A stretch of DNA of 64,000 nt from CAVYXZ01 sp965223835 (GTDB lineage: Bacteria; Chloroflexota; Anaerolineae; Aggregatilineales; Phototrophicaceae). This document shows positions 16,566 to 25,702 of this stretch, one piece after another. A program made the translations under genes and the position numbers. The notes under the pieces are model-generated. The model was given only the letters and a program-made list of their open reading frames with translations, ran no database searches and was not told where the DNA came from. Location: contig CBDCXQ010000001.1 of the NCBI GenBank assembly GCA_965223835.1, forward strand, positions 1,364,001 through 1,428,000, given 5' to 3'. Each line of letters begins with the position of its first letter. Positions within the stretch are counted from its first letter, which is position 1.

Positions 16566-17528
16566 ATGGTCAATAAATTGGCGGTTGTCGCGGTGGGTGG
16601 GAACTCGCTGATTCGCGATCCGCTGCAACCGCAAATCAGTCATCAGTGGGATGCAGTTCGTGAAACCTGTAATCATATTGCCCAGATGATCGCTGATGGT
16701 TGGGATGTGGTAGTCACGCATGGCAATGGACCACAAGTTGGCTATATTCTGGAGCGGACAGAAATCGCCGCGCGACAGGGTGGTGTTCACGAGGTGCCGC
16801 TGGATTTGATTGTAGCCGATACCCAGGGCAGTATCGGCTATATGTTGCAACAGGCACTCGATAATGCTTTGCGACGGCTCGGCGTCAACCGCACAATTAT
16901 TACCGTTGTTACTCAGGTGCTGGTAGATGTGCATGACCCCGCCTTTCAAAACCCAACCAAGCCAATCGGCGGCTTCTTGAGTGAGTCGGATGCGCAACAA
17001 TATCGCGCGGCGGGCTGGCCGGTAATGGCGGATGCCGGACGCGGTTGGCGGCGGTTGGTGGCTTCACCGCAACCGCAAGTGATTCACGAAATTAACGCGA
17101 TAAAAGCCCTCATTATGGGTAATTATCTGGTGATTACCTGTGGCGGTGGTGGCATTCCGGTCATACGGAATGAACAGGGCAGTTTGCGCGGTGTGGCAGC
17201 GGTCATTGATAAAGACCGGGCCAGCAGCCTGTTGGCGCATGAGCTGCGGGCTGATTTATTTATGATCTCAACAGGTGTGGAAAAAGTGGCGATTCATTAT
17301 GGACAGCCTCAGCAGCAAGATCTGGACGAACTGACGTTAGCCAAAGCACGAGAATATCTGGCCGCAGGGCATTTTGGGGTAGGCAGTATGCAGCCTAAAA
17401 TTGAGGCGGCGATTGATTTTGTACAGTCAGGTGGCCCCGGTGCCATTATTACCGATCCGCCCAACCTGGCGCGGGCGTTGAATTTTGAGGCGGGAACGCG
17501 GATTGTGCCGGGGCGTGACGATGGCTGA
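16566..17528 (+). CDS. arcC: Carbamate kinase
   Basis: The 320-residue enzyme interconverts carbamoyl phosphate + ADP and carbamate + ATP; in catabolic pathways it makes ATP. The amino-acid-kinase fold is clear: VVAVGGNSLI at the N terminus, VVTHGNGPQVG (about residues 47-57), CGGGGIPVI (about 196-204), IDKDRASSLLA and STGVEKVAI. It lies with a YgeW-like carbamoyltransferase upstream and two PLP enzymes plus an SsnA-type deaminase downstream, not with arginine deiminase. Its stop overlaps the start of the threonine synthase-like gene (ATGGCTGA). Confidence 0.93.
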   Translation: MVNKLAVVAVGGNSLIRDPLQPQISHQWDAVRETCNHIAQMIADGWDVVVTHGNGPQVGYILERTEIAARQGGVHEVPLDLIVADTQGSIGYMLQQALDNALRRLGVNRTIITVVTQVLVDVHDPAFQNPTKPIGGFLSESDAQQYRAAGWPVMADAGRGWRRLVASPQPQVIHEINAIKALIMGNYLVITCGGGGIPVIRNEQGSLRGVAAVIDKDRASSLLAHELRADLFMISTGVEKVAIHYGQPQQQDLDELTLAKAREYLAAGHFGVGSMQPKIEAAIDFVQSGGPGAIITDPPNLARALNFEAGTRIVPGRDDG

Positions 17529-18771
17529 AATAAGCAACCTGCGCTGCACAGTATGTCATCAGGTGTACCAACCGGGTAAAGTTGAATACTTCTGCCCAAC
17601 TTGTGGCCCCGTCGGGACGCTGGACGTACTGTATGACTACGCAACACTGAGCGCTGTCTTAGATCGTGATACATTGAGCGCCAGTCGGGAACCGTCGATG
17701 TGGCGTTATCGGGATCTGGTGCCGCTTGCTACGGATACTTTGGTTCCGCCGTTGCGCGTTGGCTACACGCCACTGTTGGCGGCGCCACGTGTTGCTGATG
17801 TGCTTAACTTGCAACAGGTTTGGGTTAAGGATGATGGGCAGAATCCAACCGCGTCGCTAAAAGATCGCGCCAGTGCGATGGTGGTGGCGCGGGCCATTCA
17901 GAATGACGTTCACATCGTCAGCACGGCCAGTACCGGAAATGCGGCGGCGGCGCTGGCAGGGATCGGTGCGTCCGTGCCTGATATGCGGACCATCATTTTC
18001 GTTCCGGCCACCGCCCCTGAAGCTAAAATCGCGCAATTGCTGGTTTATGGGGCACAGGTACTGCTGGTTGAGGCCAGCTATGATGTTGCGTTTGACCTCT
18101 GCCTGGAACTCTCGCAAAGTGAGGGCTGGTATTGTCGGAATACGGGGATTAACCCATTTACGACTGAGGGTAAAAAGACGGTCGCTTACGAGATTGCCGA
18201 ACAGTTAAACTGGCAGGTGCCGGATGTGGTGATCGTGAGCGTAGGTGATGGCAGCATCATCGGCGGGGTCCATAAGGGCTTTTGGGAACTTCAGCAATTG
18301 GGCTGGATAGAGCGGATTCCGCGCTTAATCGGTGTACAGGCAGCAGGCAGTTCGGCCCTGGTGCATGCCTGGGAACATGATCTTGAGGCGGTCGATATGC
18401 AGCCGCGATCTGCCGATACCATCGCCGACAGTATTTCAGCGGGTTTACCCCGTGACCGGGCCAAAGCGTTGCGGGCCGTGCGCCAAACCAATGGCAGTTT
18501 TCTGACGGTCACGGACGCCGAAATTGTGGCAGCGATTCCGCAACTCGCCCAGTTAACGGGGGTTTTTGCCGAGCCTGCCGCCGCTGCGGTTTACGCTGGT
18601 GTGCAACGTGCTGTACAATCGAAATTGATCGATGCAGATGAAGAAATTGTGTTGCTCTTAACAGGTAATGGCCTTAAAGATGTCAAACGCGCCCAGGCCG
18701 CTGTACACCAGGGGATGTGGGTTCCACCTGATATTGCTGTCATTCGAGAGATGTTGAGGAAGCAAAATTAA
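17521..18771 (+). CDS. Threonine synthase-like PLP-dependent enzyme
   Basis: The 416-residue protein starts with a zinc-ribbon-like module (CTVCHQ ... CPTCGP, about residues 9-35) and continues as a fold-type-II PLP enzyme: NPTASLKDRASAM holds the PLP lysine (about 114), TASTGNAAAAL the phosphate loop, and LLTGNGLKD the C-terminal signature. These features match threonine synthase (O-phosphohomoserine to threonine). The overlap with carbamate kinase is unusual for thrC and leaves open a role as a different ammonia-lyase, in the place that ygeX takes in related clusters. The TAATG junction links it to the next gene. Confidence 0.8.
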   Translation: MAEISNLRCTVCHQVYQPGKVEYFCPTCGPVGTLDVLYDYATLSAVLDRDTLSASREPSMWRYRDLVPLATDTLVPPLRVGYTPLLAAPRVADVLNLQQVWVKDDGQNPTASLKDRASAMVVARAIQNDVHIVSTASTGNAAAALAGIGASVPDMRTIIFVPATAPEAKIAQLLVYGAQVLLVEASYDVAFDLCLELSQSEGWYCRNTGINPFTTEGKKTVAYEIAEQLNWQVPDVVIVSVGDGSIIGGVHKGFWELQQLGWIERIPRLIGVQAAGSSALVHAWEHDLEAVDMQPRSADTIADSISAGLPRDRAKALRAVRQTNGSFLTVTDAEIVAAIPQLAQLTGVFAEPAAAAVYAGVQRAVQSKLIDADEEIVLLLTGNGLKDVKRAQAAVHQGMWVPPDIAVIREMLRKQN

Positions 18772-19775
18772 TGAGCGAAAAACCACGTTACTCCATTGTC
18801 GCGCCCATCTACAACGAAGAGGGTAATATTCAGGTTTTGTATGATCGCATTTGCGAAGTGATGGATTCAACCGGCGAAACCTGGGAACTGGTGACGATTA
18901 ATGATGGCAGTCGTGATCGGTCACTCGAATTGCTACAAGCGATTGCGCAACAGGACAGCCGCATCAAGGTCATTAACTTTGCTCGTAATTTCGGTCATCA
19001 GATCGCGGTAACGGCTGGGCTGGATTACACGTCGGGCGCGGCGGTGGTCATTATCGACGCTGACCTCCAGGATCCACCGGAGATGATCCTCGAAATGATT
19101 GAGCGCTGGAAAGCCGGTTATGAGGTCGTCTATGCGGTGCGTGAGGAGCGTCAGGGTGAAAGCTGGTTTAAGCTGCTGACGGCGAAGATCTTTTACCGGA
19201 TGATCTATAAAATCACGGATGTTGATATTCCAATGGATACGGGTGATTTTCGTTTAATGGACCGTAAGGTTGTCGATGCATTGCAATCAATGCGCGAGCA
19301 TAACCGTTTTATCCGAGGGATGACCAGTTGGATTGGCTTCAAGCAAACCGGTGTGCAATATGTCCGCCAGGCCCGCCATGCGGGAGAGACCAAATATCCC
19401 CTGAGCAAGATGGTGCGTTTTGCGATGGATGCGATTACTGGCTTTTCGTATTTTCCATTACAGATTATGATCTATGTCAGTTTTGTGCTGGGTGTGCTGG
19501 CGATCCTGGCGATCCCGGTTATCTCGATATTGCGGGTTGGGTTGGGTCCGGGTTTCCTGGGTGGACAGGTCACAACTATTGTGTTGTTGCTGTTGCTTAG
19601 CTCGTTCCAGCTATTCTTCCTGTTTATAATGGGTCAGTATGTGGCGCGCATATACGACGAAGCGCGTGATCGCCCACTGTATATTGTGGCTTCAGAAGTT
19701 GGGTTTGATGCTCAAGCACCGTCGGCAGAACCCTTGCCGGAACCACCGACCCCGGAGCCAGAACCCGAAGCTTAA
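18771..19775 (+). CDS. Family 2 glycosyltransferase (DPM1/GtrB type)
   Basis: The 334-residue protein has the GT-A domain YSIVAPIYNEEGNIQ, NFGHQIAVTAGLDY, and the metal-binding IDADLQDPPEM (about residues 95-105), followed by two membrane segments (about 220-285). This is the form of dolichyl/undecaprenyl-phosphate glucosyl- or mannosyltransferases such as GtrB, which make lipid-linked sugar donors at the inner face of the membrane. The C terminus is a Pro/Glu-rich tail. A GT-C enzyme at 28.5 kb could use such a donor. Confidence 0.9.
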   Translation: MSEKPRYSIVAPIYNEEGNIQVLYDRICEVMDSTGETWELVTINDGSRDRSLELLQAIAQQDSRIKVINFARNFGHQIAVTAGLDYTSGAAVVIIDADLQDPPEMILEMIERWKAGYEVVYAVREERQGESWFKLLTAKIFYRMIYKITDVDIPMDTGDFRLMDRKVVDALQSMREHNRFIRGMTSWIGFKQTGVQYVRQARHAGETKYPLSKMVRFAMDAITGFSYFPLQIMIYVSFVLGVLAILAIPVISILRVGLGPGFLGGQVTTIVLLLLLSSFQLFFLFIMGQYVARIYDEARDRPLYIVASEVGFDAQAPSAEPLPEPPTPEPEPEA

Positions 19776-19792
19776 GCTTGAAGGGGTGAAAG

Positions 19793-20032
19793 ATGGCTGA
19801 TGCGTCAAACGATACCCAGGACAAGTTGCAACGGTATCGCAAAATTGTTTTACAGTATGAACAGCTTGATGAGGAAATTGATGCCCTCATTATGGCTTCA
19901 GATGGCATCCCGGAGAATATGTCGCTGGAAGACCGGGCGCAGTACCGGGAGCTAGCACGCCGTCGCGATGAAGCACAGAACGAAATGCGCTGGCTGGAAA
20001 GCCAATTATTAGTCGATGACGAAACGGAGTAG
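19793..20032 (+). CDS. Small hypothetical protein, probable coiled coil
   Basis: The 79-residue acidic, strongly helical protein shows heptad-like spacing (KLQRYRKIVLQYEQLDEEI; LARRRDEAQNEMRWLESQL). No known domain is recognised. GAAGGGGTGAAAG stands before the ATG. It lies between the glycosyltransferase and the PLP enzyme and overlaps the latter by 17 bases. Confidence 0.65.
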   Translation: MADASNDTQDKLQRYRKIVLQYEQLDEEIDALIMASDGIPENMSLEDRAQYRELARRRDEAQNEMRWLESQLLVDDETE

Positions 20033-21431
20033 GTTTTTGATTACCGGACCGACCTTTGAAGAAATGTTGCATCCCCACAAGATTGATCCACAGCTTCGTG
20101 CCCAGGCACTTGCTGCCCAGCACAGCGACCCGCTTGATCCGATCAATCTGTTTAATATCACCTGGCGCGATGCTGATAACGCTGTTTATCATCTGGTGTT
20201 GCCCCCGGCTCTGACCGGTGTGGATGCCAACATTGTTGTGATTTATGGTCGGGAGTTTCCTTCGGGTAGTCATAAGGTCGGTGCAGCATATTCCGTCTTG
20301 CTGGAAATGGAATTGTTTGGCGAGGTTGACCCGGCAGTGCATACGCTGGTCTGGCCGTCAACCGGTAATTATGGTATTGGCGGTGCGTGGGTCGGTGGGC
20401 GGATGGGTTGCAAGAGCGTGGTCGTATTACCAGCTGGGATGAGCCGGGAACGATTTGAGCGTATCGAATCCTATGGAGCTGATATTATCCGCACGGTTGG
20501 CTCCGAAAGTAATGTTAAAGAAATTTATGACGAAACCAAACGCTTACGCGCTAGTGGGCCAGAGGTTCGCATCCTCAACCAATTTGAGGTGATGGGTAAT
20601 TATCGCTTTCATTACCACGTCACCGGGAATACGGTCGCTGAACTCGCCAGTGAACTTCACCAACAAGGAATTGGCAATGGCAAAGTGGCAGCCTATGTCT
20701 CGGCAATGGGCAGCGCCGGGACAATTGCCGCTGGAGACCGTCTCAAGCAAATCTGGCCGGACCATAAGATTGTTGGACTGGAGCCGATTCAGTGTCCAAC
20801 ACTGTTCAACAACGGCTATGGTGCACACGACATCGAGGGCATTGGCGACAAGCATGTAACCTGGATACACAATGTCAATAATATGGATGCCATCATGTGC
20901 ATTGACGATCAGGATTGTAAAAAAGGCCTGCAATTGTTGACGGAAGCTGGGTCGCGTGAGGTGCTGGTTAATCGTTATGGCATGGACCCGGCGGTTGTGG
21001 AACAGATGGCGAGTCTGTTCGGCATCAGCGGTGTGTGCAATATTCTGGGTGCGATCAAGACCGCCAAATATTATGATCTGGGCAAGGCTGATGTGGTGGT
21101 GACAGTCGCTACTGATGCTTTAGATCGCTATTATTCAGTCATGGACAACATGGCCGATGCGTATGGTGTGTTGGACGAAGCTGCTGCAGTGGGGCGCGTT
21201 GAAGGTATTTTTCACGGAATGAAAACGGACTGGATTATGCCCGGTACGTCCGCAGCCCGTGCGCGTTGGCATAATCTGAAATACTATACGTGGGTCGAGC
21301 AACAGGGTAAAACAGTCGAAGCGTTGGATGCCCAGCGAGATCCTGCCTGGTGGGAAGCGCATCAAGCTCGAGTTCAAGCGATTGACAATAAATTGGTTGC
21401 ATTACGGACGGCGGCGGCCAGCGAGGCGTAG
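20016..21431 (+). CDS. Fold-type-II PLP-dependent enzyme (cysteine synthase-like beta subunit)
   Basis: The 471-residue protein carries the family pattern EFPSGSHKVGAAYS (PLP lysine in SHK, about residue 88), STGNYGIGGAWVGG (phosphate loop), AMGSAGTIAAGDRLK and VTVATDALDRY. It resembles proteins that databases label pyridoxal-5'-phosphate-dependent protein subunit beta; the reaction is not known to me. The length exceeds that of cysteine synthase (about 310), with a C-terminal addition. The ATG at 20016 overlaps the small upstream gene; a TTG at 20037 is an alternative. It may have a lyase step in the purine-related set around it. Confidence 0.8.
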   Translation: MTKRSRFLITGPTFEEMLHPHKIDPQLRAQALAAQHSDPLDPINLFNITWRDADNAVYHLVLPPALTGVDANIVVIYGREFPSGSHKVGAAYSVLLEMELFGEVDPAVHTLVWPSTGNYGIGGAWVGGRMGCKSVVVLPAGMSRERFERIESYGADIIRTVGSESNVKEIYDETKRLRASGPEVRILNQFEVMGNYRFHYHVTGNTVAELASELHQQGIGNGKVAAYVSAMGSAGTIAAGDRLKQIWPDHKIVGLEPIQCPTLFNNGYGAHDIEGIGDKHVTWIHNVNNMDAIMCIDDQDCKKGLQLLTEAGSREVLVNRYGMDPAVVEQMASLFGISGVCNILGAIKTAKYYDLGKADVVVTVATDALDRYYSVMDNMADAYGVLDEAAAVGRVEGIFHGMKTDWIMPGTSAARARWHNLKYYTWVEQQGKTVEALDAQRDPAWWEAHQARVQAIDNKLVALRTAAASEA

Positions 21432-21439
21432 AGAAGTGC

Positions 21440-22117
21440 ATGTACCCGCATGATCGTGTATTGGTGGGTGTCATAACGCGTAAGAAGGACCTGAATACAG
21501 CGCGTGAGCAGGGCTGGTATCGCATCCCGCAGGCGCGGATGGTGCGGGGTGTACATGCGGAGTATCTGGCGTTTTTCTTGAATGCGCGGGTCGCCGGACA
21601 GGACGAAGGCGGCGTCTATTATTTTGCCGAACGCGATGGTGTTGAACTGGCTTATCGCAAGGATTTGTTGCCAGCCGAAGCCAATCATCCGCGGGCGCTA
21701 GAAGTCTACTATAAGGTGCAACTTCGCAACTGGCGCGAAAAGACGCCGCCAGTGCTGAATCCGACCAATCGAACGATTACATTTATCTATTCAACCTGGG
21801 ATCGTTTCGTCAAGGCGACCGAAATCGCTGATCTCTATAGCAAGAATGACTATTTCGTTGATCGGATTTTTCATGCGCTGCGCAATAACGGTCTGCAAAC
21901 GATGGAACGGTCATGGGATGCACAGCGGCGACAAAATGGTTATGGGGCGCAACTACGGATATTATGTGAGCGCGGGTCCGTTGTTGCAGCGACCGACGCC
22001 GATACCGGCGATGTCTATCTGCATGATGGGGCCGGTGACGATACGATTCTGGCTGAGATTGCGCGCCGCATTGCTGAACACGGCGGACCGGCACGGGTGA
22101 ATATGCCGCTGGATTAA
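21440..22117 (+). CDS. Unrecognised protein with possible EVE/PUA-like N terminus
   Basis: The 225-residue protein begins DRVLVGVITRKKDLNTAREQGWYRIP, which recalls the strand-helix-WYRIP layout of EVE/PUA-like domains; this is a visual resemblance only. The middle is basic and helical (YYKVQLRNWREK), and the C terminus reads YGAQLRILCERGSVVAATDADTG. No transmembrane segment or metal motif is seen. It follows the PLP gene by 8 bases and precedes the ssnA promoter. Function unknown. Confidence 0.7.
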   Translation: MYPHDRVLVGVITRKKDLNTAREQGWYRIPQARMVRGVHAEYLAFFLNARVAGQDEGGVYYFAERDGVELAYRKDLLPAEANHPRALEVYYKVQLRNWREKTPPVLNPTNRTITFIYSTWDRFVKATEIADLYSKNDYFVDRIFHALRNNGLQTMERSWDAQRRQNGYGAQLRILCERGSVVAATDADTGDVYLHDGAGDDTILAEIARRIAEHGGPARVNMPLD

Positions 22118-22191
22118 AAATCATACGCGCTGATTGAGCTGGGATTTTGTCGATCGGACCGAAATCGTAGCGAGCAAGTGTGCCCGGCGAG

Positions 22192-22219
22192 TTGACAGAT
22201 TTGTACATTGTTGAATAAT
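22192..22219 (+). promoter_or_regulatory. Sigma70-like promoter of the ssnA-like gene
   Basis: A perfect TTGACA (22192-22197), a 16-bp spacer and AATAAT (22214-22219). The predicted transcription start is near 22226, giving a leader of about 40 bases before the ATG at 22266 and excluding a start at 22221. Confidence 0.6.
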
Positions 22220-22265
22220 CATGGGCGGGCATATAGGCTGGCCTGTTTTATTTTGGAAGGTTGTC

Positions 22266-23600
22266 ATGCTAATAACCAATGGCACGCTGGTGACATGGCG
22301 CGGCGATATTCTGTCAAATCATGCGCTTTATGTTGAAAATGGCGTGATCGCGGCGCTGGGGCCTACGGCTGAGCTTGAACGGCAATATCCCGCTGCTGAG
22401 CGGTTAGACGCCCAGGGTCAATTGGTGATGCCCGGTAATATCTGTGCGCACACACATTTTTACGGGGCCTACGCACGGGGGATGGCGATTCCCGGTTCGC
22501 CACCGGCAGACTTTCCGCAAATCCTCGAGCGGCTGTGGTGGCCGCTGGATAAAGCCCTTGATAAAGACACGATCCGGGCCAGTGCGCTGGTATCGCTGGT
22601 AGATGCGATCAAGCACGGTACGACGACGTTGATTGACCATCATGCCAGCCCCAATTACATTGATGGCAGCCTGGATGTGATCGCTGCTGCCGTTGATGAG
22701 GCCGGGTTGCGGGCGGTGCTGTGTTATGAAGTCACCGACCGCGACGGTGACGAAAAGATGCAGGCCGGGATCGCTGAGAATGTACGTTTTATCGAAGCCA
22801 GTCAGCAGCGTGACCGAATTGCCGGGACGTTTGGGCTACATGCCAGTCTGACATTGAATGATCATGCCTTGCGTGCCTGTGCTGATGCCGTTCCTGACGG
22901 TAGCGGTTTTCATATTCACGTCGCTGAGCATGAAGCGGACGAGGAAGACAGTCTACGCCGCAGCGGAAAGCGCGTCGTTGACCGTTTGCATGAGTATGGC
23001 ATCTGGGGTGGAAAGACGATTGCGGCTCACTGCGTCCATATTGATGAGCGTGAGCGTGCTATACTCCGCGAAACTGGTACGTGGATCACCCATCAGCCGC
23101 GGTCCAACATGAATAATGGTGTGGGGGCGGCAGCCATTGATGAACTGCTGGCGCTGGATATGAACATAGCGCTGGGTAATGATGGCTTTAGCAATAATAT
23201 GTGGGCCGAATGGAAAGCCGCCTACCTGTTGCATAAAGTCATTCATCGCGATCCCCGTCGAGCGAATGGGGCTGATATTGTTCGCATGGGGGTAACGAAT
23301 AATGCGCGTCTGGCAGAGAAATTTTTCCCAAACACGCGCCTGGGTGTGCTTGACGTTGGGGCCAGCGCAGACCTGATTTTTGTTGACTATCATCCCTTCA
23401 CCCCGCTGCACGCTGGCAATTTGCCCTGGCATATCCTGTTCGGCTTTGAAGTGTCAATGGTGACAACGACAATCGTTGACGGGCAGGTGTTAATGCGGGA
23501 CCGGCAATTAATCACCCTGGATGAACGGGCAATTGCGGCGGAAGCGCTGGCATTGGCCCCGGCAGTCTGGGAGCGGTATGCGGCGAACGCAGTTTCTTAG
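22266..23600 (+). CDS. ssnA: SsnA-type amidohydrolase (putative aminohydrolase)
   Basis: The 444-residue metal-dependent hydrolase of the cytosine/guanine deaminase superfamily has the metal ligands HTH (NICAHTHFYGAYARG, about residues 58-72), the His of GFHIHVAEHEADEED, IAAHCVHID, and the Asp of LGNDGFSNN. Start and body (LITNGTLVTW; GTTTLIDHH; WAEWKAAYL) match the SsnA group, which accompanies xanthine dehydrogenase-like genes in selenium-linked purine clusters; one biochemical role proposed for SsnA is purine-type deamination. GGAAGG precedes the ATG. Own promoter; the F420 operon begins 53 bases downstream. Confidence 0.82.
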   Translation: MLITNGTLVTWRGDILSNHALYVENGVIAALGPTAELERQYPAAERLDAQGQLVMPGNICAHTHFYGAYARGMAIPGSPPADFPQILERLWWPLDKALDKDTIRASALVSLVDAIKHGTTTLIDHHASPNYIDGSLDVIAAAVDEAGLRAVLCYEVTDRDGDEKMQAGIAENVRFIEASQQRDRIAGTFGLHASLTLNDHALRACADAVPDGSGFHIHVAEHEADEEDSLRRSGKRVVDRLHEYGIWGGKTIAAHCVHIDERERAILRETGTWITHQPRSNMNNGVGAAAIDELLALDMNIALGNDGFSNNMWAEWKAAYLLHKVIHRDPRRANGADIVRMGVTNNARLAEKFFPNTRLGVLDVGASADLIFVDYHPFTPLHAGNLPWHILFGFEVSMVTTTIVDGQVLMRDRQLITLDERAIAAEALALAPAVWERYAANAVS

Positions 23601-23653
23601 AGGATTCTGACGCGCTACCGGGTATCTTATTTGAAGCTATCCGCAACTGAAAG

Positions 23654-24343
23654 ATGAATTCACAGATGACTGAAACCGATCGCGGCACGTTAATTAAAGT
23701 AGCGGTGTTGGGTGGCACGGGTAAAGAAGGGTCGGGGCTGGCGATGCGCTGGGCGCTCAACGGCTATCAGGTGATTATCGGTTCGCGCAGTGCCGAACGG
23801 GCAGAACAACGTTGCGCCGAAATGAACGCTGAACTGGGTGGCGACTACCTGACGGGGATGGAGAATAGTGCCGCTGCCGCTGCCGCTGATCTTGTCGTGC
23901 TGAGCGTGCCCTATAGCGCCCATAAGCCCACATTAGAGGCTGTCAAAACACAGGTGCAAGGCAAGGTGTTGATCGACTTGACGGTGCCGTTGCAACCCCC
24001 GAAGGTCCGGCGTGTTCATCTGCCTGAAGGTAAATCTGCTGCATTAGAAGCGCAGGTGCTGCTAGGTGAGGACGTCAAAGTGGTTGCCGCCTTCCAGAAC
24101 GTCAGTGCCGAGGAACTTGCCAACCCGGCGCACTCGGTTGATTGTGATGTGTTGATTTGTGGCGATGACCCGGCAGCGCGCGAAGAAGCCGTTAAACTGT
24201 CAGCGGCGGCAGGACTCAAGGGTATTCATGCCGGGCCGTTGGACAACGCAGTCGCCGTTGAAGCGCTTACCCCGGTGCTGTTATTCATCAACAGGAGATA
24301 CGATGTCAAAGGCAGTGGAATCCGCATTACCGGCATCAAGTAA
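23654..24343 (+). CDS. fno: NADPH-dependent F420 reductase
   Basis: The 229-residue enzyme exchanges hydride between NADP(H) and coenzyme F420. The dinucleotide motif is VLGGTGKEGSGLAMRWA (about residues 18-34), followed by IIGSRSAERAEQ, which binds the 2'-phosphate of NADP, and VVLSVPYSAH. The C-terminal GPLDNAVAVEALTPVLL is also typical. It leads an operon for F420 biosynthesis, overlapping cofE by 41 bases. A second ATG at 23666 is possible. Confidence 0.92.
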   Translation: MNSQMTETDRGTLIKVAVLGGTGKEGSGLAMRWALNGYQVIIGSRSAERAEQRCAEMNAELGGDYLTGMENSAAAAAADLVVLSVPYSAHKPTLEAVKTQVQGKVLIDLTVPLQPPKVRRVHLPEGKSAALEAQVLLGEDVKVVAAFQNVSAEELANPAHSVDCDVLICGDDPAAREEAVKLSAAAGLKGIHAGPLDNAVAVEALTPVLLFINRRYDVKGSGIRITGIK

Positions 24344-25103
24344 CGTGAGTAGTTTAAGCATTACAACATTGCCCGGCATTCCGATGGTACAACCGGGTGA
24401 TGATCTCGTGCAGATCGTTCTGGATGGTCTGTCGGCTGGCGGTTGGACGTTACAGACTGGTGATGTGCTGGTTGTTACGTCGAAAATCGTCTCCAAAGCC
24501 GAGGGGCGATTGGTGCATCTGGACAGCGTGGAGCCGAGCGACCGGGCAATTGAACTCGCGGCTGAGACCGATAAAGACCCCCGCATCGTCGAACTGGCGC
24601 TTCAGGAAAGTATCGGTATTTCGCGGAAGGCACCGGGCGTCCTGGTGACGGAGCATCGGCTGGGTTTTGTCAGTGCTAATTCGGCGATTGACCAGTCGAA
24701 CATTGATGGTTATGAAGATCATGCCCTGCTTATGCCATTGGATCCTGAAGCAACGGCACAGACGATTCATGACCGACTGTATGCCACAACAGGAGCCGCT
24801 GTTGGGGTTATCATAAGTGACTCACATGGACGGCCCTTCAGGGTGGGCAATGTCGGTGTGGCGGTAGGTGTGGCGGGGATGCCTGCCATACTGGACTATC
24901 GTGGCGATGCGGATCTGATGGGGCGTGAACTCCGGGTTAGTGTACAGGGATATGCTGATCTGATTGCGTCTGCCGCCCAACTCGTTAGCGGCGAGGGGGC
25001 TGAAGGGCGTCCGATTGCGTTGATAAGAGGATTGCGATTCCCAGCAGCGTCTGGCAGTGTGCGTGATTTGCTGCGCTTACCTGAGCAGGATTTGTACCGT
25101 TGA
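24303..25103 (+). CDS. cofE: Coenzyme F420-0:L-glutamate ligase
   Basis: The 266-residue protein adds gamma-linked glutamate to F420-0 using GTP. Family marks are the start LPGIPMVQPGDDL, VVTSKIVSKAEGRLV (about residues 57-71), ESIGISRKAPGVLVTEHRLGFVSANSAID and VIISDSHGRPFRVG. CofE is about 250 residues, as here, without the nitroreductase domain that is fused in actinobacterial FbiB; that domain is encoded by the next gene. The ATG follows AGGAGATACG; longer starts run through fno in another frame. Confidence 0.93.
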   Translation: MSKAVESALPASSNVSSLSITTLPGIPMVQPGDDLVQIVLDGLSAGGWTLQTGDVLVVTSKIVSKAEGRLVHLDSVEPSDRAIELAAETDKDPRIVELALQESIGISRKAPGVLVTEHRLGFVSANSAIDQSNIDGYEDHALLMPLDPEATAQTIHDRLYATTGAAVGVIISDSHGRPFRVGNVGVAVGVAGMPAILDYRGDADLMGRELRVSVQGYADLIASAAQLVSGEGAEGRPIALIRGLRFPAASGSVRDLLRLPEQDLYR

Positions 25104-25702
25104 CCAGCGGTTTTATGGACCTGGTGCAGCAGCGGCGTTCGTTGCGACGTTATCAGCCAAAACCAGTTCCGCCAGAACTGATTGAGAAAGTGTTAAGTGC
25201 GGCTATCTGGGCACCCTCGGCCCACAATCGACAACCCTGGCGTTTTGCAGTGGTGCAATCGTCAGTGCAAAAGGAAGATCTGGCGACTGCAATGGGTGGT
25301 CGCCTCCGACAGGATTTAGAGGCAGACCAGGTGGCTGAAGCCGTGATTGCTGCTGATGTGCAGCGATCTTATGAACGGCTGACGAACGCTCCGGTACTGA
25401 TTATGCTGTGTTTGTCGATGGCAGTCATGGATGCTTACCTCGATGAAAAACGGTCCCAGGCTGAGTATATGATGGCGGTTCAAAGTGTAGCGATGGCGGG
25501 GCAAAATTTGCTGTTGGCGGCGCATGAGGCTGGGTTAGGCGCATGTTGGATGTGTGCACCATTATTTTGTCCCGATGTGGTGCAGTCAGCTCTGAGTTTG
25601 CCTGAAGACTGGCAGCCGCAGGGTGTGATTACTCTGGGGTATTCAGCGCAGGAACGGGATAAAACGCGACATCCGCTGGAGGCAAGTACACTATGGCGCT
25701 AA
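25100..25702 (+). CDS. Nitroreductase family protein, probable dehydro-F420 reductase
   Basis: The 200-residue FMN-binding fold starts VQQRRSLRRYQPKPVP and has SAAIWAPSAHNRQPWRFAVV (about residues 31-50) and AAHEAGLGACWMCAPLF. In mycobacterial FbiB the C-terminal domain of this type reduces dehydro-F420-0, the product formed when PEP is the precursor. Its position between cofE and cofD, overlapping both, makes the same role likely here as a separate protein. Start TTG at 25100 (TTGA overlap) or ATG at 25115. Confidence 0.82.
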   Translation: MTSGFMDLVQQRRSLRRYQPKPVPPELIEKVLSAAIWAPSAHNRQPWRFAVVQSSVQKEDLATAMGGRLRQDLEADQVAEAVIAADVQRSYERLTNAPVLIMLCLSMAVMDAYLDEKRSQAEYMMAVQSVAMAGQNLLLAAHEAGLGACWMCAPLFCPDVVQSALSLPEDWQPQGVITLGYSAQERDKTRHPLEASTLWR

